Shown: piece by piece, positions 1-7,217 of the stretch | How the letters are laid out: every line of letters begins with the position of its first letter | How positions within the stretch are numbered: position 1 is the first letter of the stretch | Assembly: GCA_027005175.1 (NCBI GenBank) | Contig: JALTMC010000695.1 | Span: 1-10,060 of the forward strand | DNA: 10,060 nucleotides | Direction of reading: 5' to 3' | Source: Myxococcales bacterium | GTDB taxonomy: Bacteria; Myxococcota_C; UBA6777 | Notes under the pieces: model-generated | Seen by the model: only the letters and a program-made list of their open reading frames with translations | Told to the model about the DNA's origin: nothing | Databases searched by the model: none | Translations under genes and position numbers: made by a program

Positions 1-1836
1 GTTGTTACACTGCTCTGCCCCAGGCGTACACTTGCAATAAGCTTTGTCCCCCGAAACACCACAGCCTTGGGTACAGGTTCGAATTTTTACCCAGGCCCCA
101 CCCGAGCCCGTCTGTTGACAAGCCTCAAAGTTTGTACCGGTACATCGCTCAACCCCCACCTTGCAAGTCCCTGAGAAGCACTTCCCCTGGTAGCAATACT
201 GGCCCGAAGAGCAGACTTTCGAAGCAAAAGAGAGACCCTTTCCATCACAGGTTTGTACCGTTGTGCCGTTGGCGCAAGACACCGCATTGGGTTTGCAGAT
301 CTGTTTCTTACAGACTCCACTGTCGCAGATCTCCCCAGAGCCACAATTTTTTGGCACCCAAGCGGAGCCATCTGCTTTGCAACTCCGAGACTGTGTGGTG
401 TTGACACACTCTTGTTTCTTTGGAGAACAGACCTGCTGTTTGCACAGACCTTGCTCACAATATTCGCTGCTACTGCAAGCAGCCTTTGTCCACTTAAGAC
501 CCTTGGCGTCACAGATCTCAGCCGCAAAACTACCAGCACAACGCTTTGCATTGGGAGTGCAAACCTGCTTTTTACAAACCGCGTTGTCGCAGCTCTCACC
601 GGCCCGACATGATGTCACCACCCAATCCGAGCCATTGGCCTTGCAGGTCCGGGACTGTGAGTTATTCGCACACTCTCTCTTGTTGGGTGTACACTTCTGC
701 GTTTTGCATCCACCCAGTTCACAGTATTCTCCTGATTTGCAGGGGGTTTTCGTCCAACTTAAGCCATTGGCTGTGCACGCTTCAGCCGTCTCATTGGCTG
801 TACATCTCTTGGTGCCGGGAGTACAGATCTGCTTCTTACAAGAACCTGCATCACAGCCCTCTCCAGCTCCACAAGGTTTAACGTCCCAGGCCGAGCCCGT
901 CACTTTGCAGGTTCGGGTTTGTGTCGCGTTGACACACTCTCTCTTTCCCGGTGTACATTTTTGCGTGGTACAAGTCCCTTTATCACAGTATTCACCGCTA
1001 GCACAGGGCGCTTTGGTCCAGCCTAGGCCCTTGCTATCACACACCTCTGTGGTGGTGTTATCAGAGCAGCGCTTCTCCTTTGGCTTGCAGACCTGAGGTT
1101 TGCATGTCCCCTTGTCACACGTCTCTTGCGAAGAACAAGGCAACTGATCGTAGCCTGCCCCCCTTTTGTTGCAGGTTCTGGCTGTATTTCCATCACAAGA
1201 TTTGTCACCTGGATTGCAGACCCAGTCTTTGCAATCCCCCTTAGAACAATACTGTTTTGCAGCACAGGGCTTCAACTCAAACGCAGATCCTGCTTTGTTG
1301 CACGTTTTGGATGTCGAACCCTCACAAGTTTTGACACCGGGCTTGCATTTTTGCTTGAGGCAACCGCCCTTTTCACAGTACTCATCGGACTTACAAGGCA
1401 CAGGTTTCTCAAAGGCGGTGCCTGTTTTGTTACAAGCCGAGATACCGCCTTGGTCGCACTTTTTCTCGCCAGGAGAGCAGAGTTGAGCGACACACTTTCC
1501 ACTCTCACACATCTCTCCAGACGCACAACGTTCTGGACTATCCCACAAGGAGCCCGCCTCATTGCATGTTAAGACGGACTCAAATGTCTTGTCACAGATC
1601 TTTGTACCGGGTTTGCATTTGTCGGGAACACACTTGTCACCGTCACAAAATTCGTCGGTCTTGCAGTCGCTGTTACTGGCACAACCGGCCTTCTCTGTGG
1701 TGCCAGACTTGTCGGCCTCACCACCTTTCTCCGCAACGCCAGCGTCCTGAGAACCAGGAGGTTCGGGAGAGCATTGGAAAAAGACAAGAGCGCACCCTAC
1801 CAGCACAAAAGAAAGGCTAAAACTCAAACGTCGCAT
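1..1836 (-). CDS. Secreted cysteine-rich repeat protein, C-terminus beyond the window edge
   Basis: The minus-strand frame is open for 612 codons from ATG at 1836 to base 1 with no stop, so the gene is partial at its 3' end. Residues 1-22 form a basic start plus hydrophobic segment, a secretion signal. Cys15 (LVGC) or Cys22 (FFQC before SPEPPGS) could be the lipidated cysteine. A polar linker (about 23-50) and a short Cys motif (52-69) follow. Residues 73-556 are 11 tandem modules of about 44 residues, each with six cysteines at module positions near 2, 9, 18, 30, 36 and 41, and a recurring C-x-P-G, G-x-x-W and EYC..G.C pattern. Degenerate modules continue to the edge. The even cysteine count suggests disulfide-bonded extracellular domains. 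Similar Cys-rich surface proteins are common in Myxococcota. No enzyme motif is visible and the function is unknown. A GAGGG ribosome site (1845-1849) lies 8 nt before the ATG, and a promoter lies further upstream. Confidence 0.9.
   Translation of the reverse strand, partial: MRRLSFSLSFVLVGCALVFFQCSPEPPGSQDAGVAEKGGEADKSGTTEKAGCASNSDCKTDEFCDGDKCVPDKCKPGTKICDKTFESVLTCNEAGSLWDSPERCASGEMCESGKCVAQLCSPGEKKCDQGGISACNKTGTAFEKPVPCKSDEYCEKGGCLKQKCKPGVKTCEGSTSKTCNKAGSAFELKPCAAKQYCSKGDCKDWVCNPGDKSCDGNTARTCNKRGAGYDQLPCSSQETCDKGTCKPQVCKPKEKRCSDNTTTEVCDSKGLGWTKAPCASGEYCDKGTCTTQKCTPGKRECVNATQTRTCKVTGSAWDVKPCGAGEGCDAGSCKKQICTPGTKRCTANETAEACTANGLSWTKTPCKSGEYCELGGCKTQKCTPNKRECANNSQSRTCKANGSDWVVTSCRAGESCDNAVCKKQVCTPNAKRCAGSFAAEICDAKGLKWTKAACSSSEYCEQGLCKQQVCSPKKQECVNTTQSRSCKADGSAWVPKNCGSGEICDSGVCKKQICKPNAVSCANGTTVQTCDGKGLSFASKVCSSGQYCYQGKCFSGTCKVGVERCTGTNFEACQQTGSGGAWVKIRTCTQGCGVSGDKAYCKCTPGAEQCNN
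169..1092 (-). repeat. Two-module (264-bp, 88-residue) higher-order repeats in the Cys-rich gene
   Basis: Within the Cys-rich gene, modules alternate between two types. Type 1 (modules at residues 249, 337, 425, 513) has KRC, GLxWTK and EYC. Type 2 (modules at 293, 381, 469) has REC or QEC, a TQ/SQ-x-R-x-C segment, GSxW, GE-x-CD and CKKQ. Three complete 88-residue blocks lie at 829-1092, 565-828 and 301-564, with a half block at 169-300. Every block is exactly 264 bp. Synonymous codons differ between copies, so these duplications are not recent. Confidence 0.85.
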
Positions 1837-1880
1837 AAAACCATCCCTCAACAAGCAGTGACAAGCATAGAGCAACTTTC

Positions 1881-1909
1881 ATAACACACGATACGACAGA
1901 ACTTGTCAA
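1881..1909 (-). promoter_or_regulatory. Sigma-70-type promoter of the Cys-rich gene
   Basis: On the minus strand a perfect -35 box TTGACA (1904-1909) is followed after exactly 17 bp by TGTTAT (1881-1886), which matches the -10 consensus at 4 of 6 positions. Transcription would start near 1874, giving a leader of about 38 nt that contains the GAGGG ribosome site ahead of the ATG at 1836. Confidence 0.6.
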
Positions 1910-1996
1910 ACTCTGCCCACGATGTTGTTGGACCCAGCGATGATGTGATACGTCTCAAGGAGATCAAAGATGGTTGAGAGGAGAGAAGAGGAATAA

Positions 1997-2312
1997 ATTT
2001 GCAAAGATATCCCTTGCAAGAAGGGAGCAACCCGACCATGTTATACAGGCGACTCAACCACCAAAGAGACAGGTAGTTGTAGATCTGGCAAACAAACCTG
2101 TGTCGCAGGAGTGTGGGAGAAGAGCAAAGGCGAGGTCAAACCTGCCCAAGAAACGTGCAACAACCAACAAGACGGTCAACGCCCCCCATCCCATCCGGAC
2201 TTCGTCCTGTAGATACTACCGGACCCACGATCGGGAGGGGGTTTCCACGCCCACAACATACGAGTTTTTTTCTGATGACTGCGATGGCCAAGTGGATGAG
2301 AACTGCCCCGAA
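1997..2312 (+). pseudogene. Remnant of a MopE-like cysteine/metal-binding-motif protein
   Basis: No intact gene fits this stretch, but two pieces of a recognisable pattern lie in different frames. In the frame of 2000, bases 1997-2173 encode CKKGATRPCYTG, then a GSCRSGKQTC segment, GEVKPAQETC and NNQQD. This is the repeat unit usual in MopE-like surface proteins of deltaproteobacteria. In the frame of 2274, bases 2274-2312 encode DDCDGQVDENCPE, the DxDCDG motif that normally follows directly. Joining residue D at 2171-2173 to 2274 would restore CNNQQDDDCDGQVDENC, so about 100 bp (2174-2273) of unrelated sequence separates them and shifts the frame. An in-frame stop (TAA, 1994-1996) lies just before the first piece and there is no convincing start. 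I infer a decayed gene fragment. Sequencing or assembly error is less likely, because 100 bp is too long for a simple indel. Confidence 0.55.
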
Positions 2313-2362
2313 ACAATGGAGAGCCTGGAACCCGGAGTTCAGAGATCGGAACAATCCCACCC

Positions 2363-4210
2363 ATGTTTGATTGGCAGAAGAGGCTGAGTACGCTCCCTGA
2401 CTCAGCCGGTGTTTATATTATGAAGGGAAAAGAAGGAGAGGTCCTTTATATCGGCAAGGCGAAGCACTTGCGTCGAAGGGTCAGGCAGTACTTTCAGGAG
2501 AGCGGTGATCCACGTCCTTTTGTACGACAACTACCCGATCTCCTCGAAAGCATCGAGGTCATGCTCACAGGAACAGAGAAAGAAGCTCTGTTGTTGGAGG
2601 CGACGCTGATTCATGAGCAACAACCTCGCTTTAACATCCTCCTGAAAGAGCAGCAACGTTATCTGTATCTTCGGTTTGACCAGGAGCATCGATACCCGCG
2701 GTTGGAGGTTGTTCGACGAAACGCCCGCAAGCCACGCAAGAACCAAAAAGAGAAGTTGTTTGGGCCCTATTTATCGGGATACGCGGTGAGGCAGTCGCTC
2801 TCGGTGATCGATCGATGGTTTCGATTGCGCACTTGTTTGGATCGCGAGTTCAACAACCGCGCCCGCCCTTGTCTGGAGTACCAGATCAAACGTTGTGATG
2901 CCCCCTGTGTTTTGGATGTATCGACAGAGGCTTATGAAGAACATGTGGAAGCGGTAACGATGTTCTTGGAGGGGAAGCATCTGGAGTTGGAGGAGGAGCT
3001 TCAAGCGAGAATGTGGAACGTTGCCGAAGCAAGAAAGTTTGAAGAAGCAGCCCAATACAGAGATCAAATCGCAGCGATAAAAAAGATGCGCGAGGATAGC
3101 GAGCAGTGGAAGAGTCAGGACCAACGAGACCGGGATATCTTTGGTTGTTTTCGAGAGGGATTGTTGGTGGAGATTCAGCTCCTCATCGTACGCCAGGGAC
3201 AGCTTTCGGGAGGACGCTCCTTTTCCTTTTCGGAGCAAGAGTTCGATGACCACCAAGTGCTCGAAAACTTTCTATCGGCCTATTATTTAAGGGAAGGGAT
3301 AGAGCTTCCACATATTATTTCGCTTCCGATGGAGATTGAAGGACAAGGCGATCTTGCGGAGTTACTCACCGAGAGAGCGGGACGACAAGTCACGATAAAT
3401 GTCCCTCAACGGGGACGAGGGAAGCAGCTTGTTGAGGTGGCGACCTCCAATGCAGAGCAGAGCTTCCTCGAAAAGCAAAAGACTGAAGAAGCATCACGAG
3501 ATTTGCTGGAAAGGTTGCAAAAGAGACTTCGACTGGAACGATTTCCACAGCGAATCGAATGCATTGACAACTCTCACTTGCAAGGTCGCCATGCCGTGTC
3601 GGCGGTGGTTGTGTTTGAAGGAGGCTACCCCAATCGCTCTGCTTACAGGCGTTATCACATCAAAGATGTAACCCCAGGTGATGATTTTGGTGCGATGGAA
3701 GAGATCTTGACACGTCGTTTCAAACGAAGTGTCCAAAGCGGGGAGTTACCCGATCTGCTGGTTGTGGATGGAGGCAAAGGGCAACTTCAGATCGCTCTCC
3801 AGGTGCTTCAGGACTTGGGGCTGGAAGGGATCCCCACAATCGGTATCGCCAAGAAAAGAAGCAACGACCCGGATGACACAACCTTTTCCGATAGGATCGT
3901 GTTGCCCGATCAGAAAAATGCAGTGGTTGTCAATCCAAAGTATCGCGAGTTATTGTTACTGAGTCGAATTCGCGATCAGGCACACAACACAGCGTTAGAG
4001 TTTCATCAAAAAGTTCGGAGTCGCTCCAAACTACATTCCGTCCTTGATGATATCCCGCATGTGGGTCCAAGCCGGAAGAAGGCTTTGTTAAAGCGATTTG
4101 GGAGTGTGGGAAAGATCCGACACGCAAAAGTGGCAGAGCTAGCGAAAGTACCGGGGATATCGCAAGCACTTGCCGAGGACATTCTGGCTTTTCTTTTCGA
4201 AAACCCTTGA
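2363..4210 (+). CDS. uvrC: Excinuclease ABC subunit C
   Basis: UvrC is the endonuclease of bacterial nucleotide excision repair. It joins the UvrB-DNA complex and cuts 3' and then 5' of the lesion. The 615 residues match the usual length and start in the typical way (MFDWQKRLSTLPDSAGVY). The GIY-YIG nuclease that makes the 3' cut is at about 15-95 (GVYIM 16-20, LYIGKA 28-33). Four cysteines at 158, 170, 178 and 182 have the spacing of the Fe-S cysteines reported for E. coli UvrC (154, 166, 174, 178). The UVR helix pair that binds UvrB is at about 205-245. The RNase H-like 5' nuclease has D402 (CIDNSH), D469 (VVDGGKGQ) and H541 (QAHNTA). A C-terminal helix-hairpin-helix pair covers about 560-612 (DIPHVGPSRKKALL, KVPGIS). 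The ribosome site is weak, but the start is fixed by homology. A repair role is unlikely to be linked to the neighbours. Confidence 0.97.
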   Translation: MFDWQKRLSTLPDSAGVYIMKGKEGEVLYIGKAKHLRRRVRQYFQESGDPRPFVRQLPDLLESIEVMLTGTEKEALLLEATLIHEQQPRFNILLKEQQRYLYLRFDQEHRYPRLEVVRRNARKPRKNQKEKLFGPYLSGYAVRQSLSVIDRWFRLRTCLDREFNNRARPCLEYQIKRCDAPCVLDVSTEAYEEHVEAVTMFLEGKHLELEEELQARMWNVAEARKFEEAAQYRDQIAAIKKMREDSEQWKSQDQRDRDIFGCFREGLLVEIQLLIVRQGQLSGGRSFSFSEQEFDDHQVLENFLSAYYLREGIELPHIISLPMEIEGQGDLAELLTERAGRQVTINVPQRGRGKQLVEVATSNAEQSFLEKQKTEEASRDLLERLQKRLRLERFPQRIECIDNSHLQGRHAVSAVVVFEGGYPNRSAYRRYHIKDVTPGDDFGAMEEILTRRFKRSVQSGELPDLLVVDGGKGQLQIALQVLQDLGLEGIPTIGIAKKRSNDPDDTTFSDRIVLPDQKNAVVVNPKYRELLLLSRIRDQAHNTALEFHQKVRSRSKLHSVLDDIPHVGPSRKKALLKRFGSVGKIRHAKVAELAKVPGISQALAEDILAFLFENP

Positions 4211-4261
4211 CTTTCATGAAACCCAACTTTGGAAAGCCCTTGACTTTCATGAGACCCAGCT
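4199..4261 (+). repeat. 33-bp-period direct repeat over the uvrC stop codon
   Basis: Bases 4199-4228 and 4232-4261 match at 27 of 30 positions with a 33-bp offset. The three differences are all A to G. The shared core is CCCTTGACTTTCATGA, and the first copy includes the uvrC TGA stop (4208-4210) and a perfect palindrome TTTCATGAAA (4212-4221). No third copy is visible in the window. The period of 11 codons keeps a +1 frame open through both copies, but nothing shows that this frame is translated. Confidence 0.8.
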
Positions 4262-4319
4262 CCACCTCATGTTAACGAAGGTGACGATGCGAGATTCAGA
4301 AGTTCGAGTTCTTTCATCG

Positions 4320-4336
4320 AAAAATGTGCATTTTTT
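4320..4336. other. AT-rich palindrome between uvrC and the next gene
   Basis: AAAAAT and ATTTTT arms flank GTGC, and the second arm ends in a run of T. This could be a weak transcription end for uvrC or a binding site. The stem is short and has no GC pairs, so a real terminator is doubtful. Confidence 0.25.
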
Positions 4337-4348
4337 GGTGCTCTATCG

Positions 4349-4354
4349 TATAAG
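4349..4354 (+). promoter_or_regulatory. Possible -10 element upstream of lipoprotein-like gene A
   Basis: TATAAG matches the -10 consensus at 5 of 6 positions and lies about 120 bp before the gene at 4473. No good -35 box sits 16-18 bp upstream, so this is only a candidate. The 262-bp gap after uvrC suggests that the lipoprotein-tilS group has its own promoter somewhere here. Confidence 0.25.
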
Positions 4355-4459
4355 AGTTAGAAGAGATAAGTGAACAGACTCAATCTTTTCCCAAAACCGC
4401 GCATCCCCTATCAAGAAAGGATCTCGGTAGGGTCGTAGGGTTGAAAGCTTTCGTATGAG

Positions 4460-4465
4460 AAGGAG
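4460..4465 (+). promoter_or_regulatory. Ribosome binding site that sets the start of lipoprotein-like gene A
   Basis: AAGGAG lies 7 nt before the ATG at 4473. An upstream in-frame ATG at 4455 precedes this site and would include it in the coding region, so 4473 is the better start. Confidence 0.7.
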
Positions 4466-4472
4466 TTGTTGG

Positions 4473-5120
4473 ATGAATGATTCTTGGAAACGTTGGAAAA
4501 CAGTGTTGTTATTGAGTGTGACATTATGTGCGCCGGGCTTTATGGCCGCTTCCTGCTTCAATAAGGTAGCCATTCCAGTCAACATTGAGAAGAGCGTCGA
4601 GTTTGATGTTGATGTTGATAAGTACGTAAAGCCAGCTTTGGATAAAAAAGGTATCAAAAGCACCGACGGTAAGATCCCTGCGGGTGCCCCACCCATTTCG
4701 ATCCCTGTGAGTTTTGCACAGCTGATCGACATCAGCCAAGAAAAAGCGATCACATCGGTAGGTAAGTATATCTCGGAAGTGAATGTCAAGAGTATGTTGG
4801 TCTCAGCAATCAACAACACCTTGACAACATCACTGCCTGGCTTTGATATCCTGATGGGTCCCAAAGATGCCAAGATTGAAAACTTCGACAAGGTCGCCAA
4901 CCTCAGCGGCATTCCCAAAGGTAAGACGGGAGAGTTGGAAGACCTTATTAAGAGCGGTGCATCCACTGCTACGATGAGCAAACACATTTTGAAAATGGCC
5001 TTTCAAGTGGGTGTAAAAACCACATTGACCTTAAAAGCTGGCGACACCATTCCCGCAGGAAAAGCCAAGCTGAAAGTCAACTTGAAACTCCAAGTCAAAG
5101 TAACACCCTTCAAAAAATAA
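4473..5120 (+). CDS. Lipoprotein-like secreted protein of unknown function (copy A of a paralogous pair)
   Basis: I do not recognise this family. From ATG 4473 the protein has 215 residues: a basic start (KRWK), a hydrophobic stretch (about 11-24) and MAASC ending at Cys28, which looks like a lipoprotein signal. The mature part is rich in Val, Ile and Lys, with alternating patterns that suggest beta strands, and ends in Lys-rich strands. It has no Cys after residue 28 and no enzyme motif. It is clearly paralogous to the gene at 6561-7214: both have GIK at 60-62, IPxGxP at 68-73, SLP near 120, SGIP near 145-152, and L-[KR]-AGD followed by GK and beta-rich ends. tilS starts 14 nt downstream, so the two are probably co-transcribed. 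An envelope role is inferred from the signal only. The start at 4455 (221 residues) is less likely. Confidence 0.8.
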   Translation: MNDSWKRWKTVLLLSVTLCAPGFMAASCFNKVAIPVNIEKSVEFDVDVDKYVKPALDKKGIKSTDGKIPAGAPPISIPVSFAQLIDISQEKAITSVGKYISEVNVKSMLVSAINNTLTTSLPGFDILMGPKDAKIENFDKVANLSGIPKGKTGELEDLIKSGASTATMSKHILKMAFQVGVKTTLTLKAGDTIPAGKAKLKVNLKLQVKVTPFKK

Positions 5121-5134
5121 GATCCACAACGACC

Positions 5135-6583
5135 GTGCTTTGGTCTACCTTTCTCCAAAAACTCGCCTCTGAAATCTCTGCCGAGTCCCTACTCCCCGCT
5201 GGTTCTCGTGTTGTAGTCGCTGTCTCAGGAGGAGTCGATTCTGTCCTGCTCTTCGTAGGATTGGCCTCTCTGCGAGAGCAACTGGAGTTGTCTGAGTTGG
5301 TGGTGGCCTATGTGGACCATGGGCTGAGACCAGAACAAACTCCCGATGAAGCTCGCTGGGTGACAGCACTGGCAGAGCAGTATGGCTGTCGATGCTTTGT
5401 TCGGCCTATCAACATCGAGGTCAAAGATGGTTCGTTGCAAGCAGCAGCGCGACTTGCTCGGCGAGAGACGTTGGAGAAATTGTTACAGGAAGAGCAGCTG
5501 GATTGGATAGCCACAGGACATCATGCAGATGACCAGGCGGAGACATTGCTCTTGCGTCTGCTTCGTGGCACCGGTCCTCAAGGCTTGGGAGGGATCGCTC
5601 CCAGCCAAGGTTCTTGGGTCCACCCACTGCTTCCTTTCTACCGCATGGAGTTGCTCTCCGTTGCAAAAGAAAAAGGCTTAACCTGGTTGGAGGACCCCAG
5701 CAACACGTCCTATCAATACACTCGCAACCGAGTCAGGCATGAGCTGCTCCCCATGCTGGAAGAGGCATACAATCCTCGTCTACGCTACCACCTGAATCAC
5801 CTCAGCGCACAAATAAGACAGGATGAAGAGTATCTGAACTCACAACTGGATGACTGCTGGGATGAGGCGATGTCCACACAAACAGACACAGGCTGGTGTT
5901 TGCACTTGGAGGCTTGGGAGAGGCTCCCCCAACCCCTTCAAAGACGTGCGATGCAGCGGCTGGTTCGAGTCACAACGAACGGCCATGATCTCCCCCTCCA
6001 GCACATTGATGCCCTGATGCACCTCGCCCGACAAAGGCACGGAGAACAAACCATCCCACTACCCAAACCCCTACAAGTCACACGCCAATACAACAAACTC
6101 TACCTCTCTTTCGAGAAAGTTCAGACCTCAGAGCTCTTTTCTATCCTTATTCAGGGATCCGGACGATTTTTGTGTCCATGTGGTGTTCTGGAGGTGATGA
6201 GATGGTCGGGTGACCAGGATTCTCGAAAGGGAAAAACAGGGGCACAGTATTGGGAAGCATTTCTTGAGGAACAGGATCTTGCGGAGAGCCCTTGGATCCT
6301 ACGCAATCGTGCTCCAGGAGATCGGTTAGACTTTGAAACGCATCACAGACCCTTGAAAAAATGGATGATCGATGCGAAGATCCCCAGGTCGTTTCGGTAT
6401 CAGATCCCACTTTTGGAGCGACAAGGTACAATCCGTTGGGTCATTGGTTGGCGACCCTTGCCCCCGCTTCAAGCTCAGCCTCCCTCCAAAGGATGGCACT
6501 TTCGATTTATGCCTGATAATGTTTTGATATTTCAATCCGCGATCACGGAGAACGCAGATCATGCGCCGGATATTTGTTCTTAG
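5135..6583 (+). CDS. tilS: tRNA(Ile)-lysidine synthase
   Basis: TilS attaches lysine to C34 of the tRNA-Ile CAU anticodon using ATP. This changes its decoding to AUA and its charging from Met to Ile, in the cytoplasm, and it is essential in most bacteria. The 482 residues contain the N-type ATP pyrophosphatase P-loop SGGVDS (31-36), VDHGLR (60-65), TGHHADDQAETLLLRLLRG (127-145) and the EDPSN...RNRVRHELLP segment (186-206). The C-terminal TilS domain is visible near 392-427 (RNRAPGDRLDF, RPLKKWMIDAKIPRSFR). The length is normal. The start is GTG at 5135, which places the P-loop at a normal distance. There is no clear ribosome site, but the start is only 14 nt after the stop of the upstream gene, so translational coupling is likely. 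Its 3' end overlaps the next gene by 23 nt. Confidence 0.95.
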   Translation: MLWSTFLQKLASEISAESLLPAGSRVVVAVSGGVDSVLLFVGLASLREQLELSELVVAYVDHGLRPEQTPDEARWVTALAEQYGCRCFVRPINIEVKDGSLQAAARLARRETLEKLLQEEQLDWIATGHHADDQAETLLLRLLRGTGPQGLGGIAPSQGSWVHPLLPFYRMELLSVAKEKGLTWLEDPSNTSYQYTRNRVRHELLPMLEEAYNPRLRYHLNHLSAQIRQDEEYLNSQLDDCWDEAMSTQTDTGWCLHLEAWERLPQPLQRRAMQRLVRVTTNGHDLPLQHIDALMHLARQRHGEQTIPLPKPLQVTRQYNKLYLSFEKVQTSELFSILIQGSGRFLCPCGVLEVMRWSGDQDSRKGKTGAQYWEAFLEEQDLAESPWILRNRAPGDRLDFETHHRPLKKWMIDAKIPRSFRYQIPLLERQGTIRWVIGWRPLPPLQAQPPSKGWHFRFMPDNVLIFQSAITENADHAPDICS

Positions 6584-7214
6584 TCTTGTGACCTTAATCG
6601 TAGTATCACCGATGTTGTTGATGGGTGCTGTCTGCTCACGTGCCATTGATATCCCTATCGTAGTCACAGCCAATTTGCCAAACAAAGACTCGCGAGGTCC
6701 ATTTGAGCTCGACCTGGATGCGGCCTTACGCAGCGCAGGAATTAAGCCACAAGGAGGGCTCATCCCCTCCGGCGTTCCCGCCAGCATCACGCTCACCCAC
6801 CGCGATAAGTTTGACCTTCGAAAAGAGCAACAAATTCAAGAACTCGGGCCTCGAATACATTCGATTTATATCAACAATATCTCGGTGGAAGCCAATCAGA
6901 ATTCGATATCGATTTCCTTGCCAGCCATTGAAGTGGGTGTCACCAACTTGCCCAACGACAGTGCGATACCGACAGCAGACAAGTATGTGAAAGTTGCGGT
7001 ATTCTCGGGTATTCCGGCACAAGACATCGGTTCTCTTCCGGCGCCGACCTGGGAGCAAGACGGACTCCGCTCCATCAAGGACTCGCTCCTGAAATTTGCC
7101 CTTGCGGTGCAATTAAAAACGACTGTCAAACTGAGAGCCGGAGATCCCTGGCCCAAGGGAAAGATTCGACTCCGAGTGAAATTTCAGTTTGCATTTGTAT
7201 TGAAACCCATCTAA
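6561..7214 (+). CDS. Lipoprotein-like secreted protein of unknown function (copy B of a paralogous pair)
   Basis: The family is not recognised. The 217 residues begin with MRR and a long hydrophobic segment (about 4-23) ending MGAVC at Cys25. This aligns with the MAASC site of the gene at 4473, although Val before the Cys is not a standard lipobox residue. Shared with copy A at nearly the same positions are GIK (60-62), IPSGVP (68-73), SLP (119-121), SGIP (149-152), and LRAGD (191-195) with following beta-rich strands. Copy B has an extra segment near 130-140 and 157-167. The start ATG lies 10 nt after a GGAG ribosome site (6547-6550) inside tilS, and the first 23 nt overlap the tilS end, so it is co-transcribed with tilS. 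It may act in the cell envelope (inference). Confidence 0.8.
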   Translation: MRRIFVLSLVTLIVVSPMLLMGAVCSRAIDIPIVVTANLPNKDSRGPFELDLDAALRSAGIKPQGGLIPSGVPASITLTHRDKFDLRKEQQIQELGPRIHSIYINNISVEANQNSISISLPAIEVGVTNLPNDSAIPTADKYVKVAVFSGIPAQDIGSLPAPTWEQDGLRSIKDSLLKFALAVQLKTTVKLRAGDPWPKGKIRLRVKFQFAFVLKPI

Positions 7215-7217
7215 GAA

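Noticed and set aside
72-90. GGTTCGAAT resembling a tRNA T-loop
   Set aside because: No matching T stem, acceptor stem or anticodon arm is present, and it lies inside the Cys-rich coding frame.
169-1092. Regularly spaced repeats as a CRISPR array
   Set aside because: The repeat is 264 bp (132 bp per module), fully coding, diverged at synonymous sites and without unique spacers.
263-1096. Plus-strand 277-codon open frame with repeats opposite the Cys-rich gene
   Set aside because: Its repeat pattern is the antisense shadow of the minus-strand modules. The minus strand has a signal peptide, ribosome site, promoter and conserved cysteine spacing.
1974-2387. 137-codon plus-strand frame before uvrC as an intact gene
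   Set aside because: Only its last part (DDCDGQVDENC) resembles a known family. The rest is out of frame with the CYTG...CNNQQD piece, so a pseudogene explains it better.
3930-4265. Minus-strand 111-codon frame over the uvrC end with a repeated MKVKGF
   Set aside because: It is antisense to the conserved HhH region of uvrC. Its repeat only reflects the 33-bp DNA repeat, and it has no ribosome site.
4343-4987. Minus-strand 214-codon frame opposite lipoprotein-like gene A
   Set aside because: The plus-strand gene has a good ribosome site, signal sequence and a paralogue at 6561. The antisense frame has none of these.
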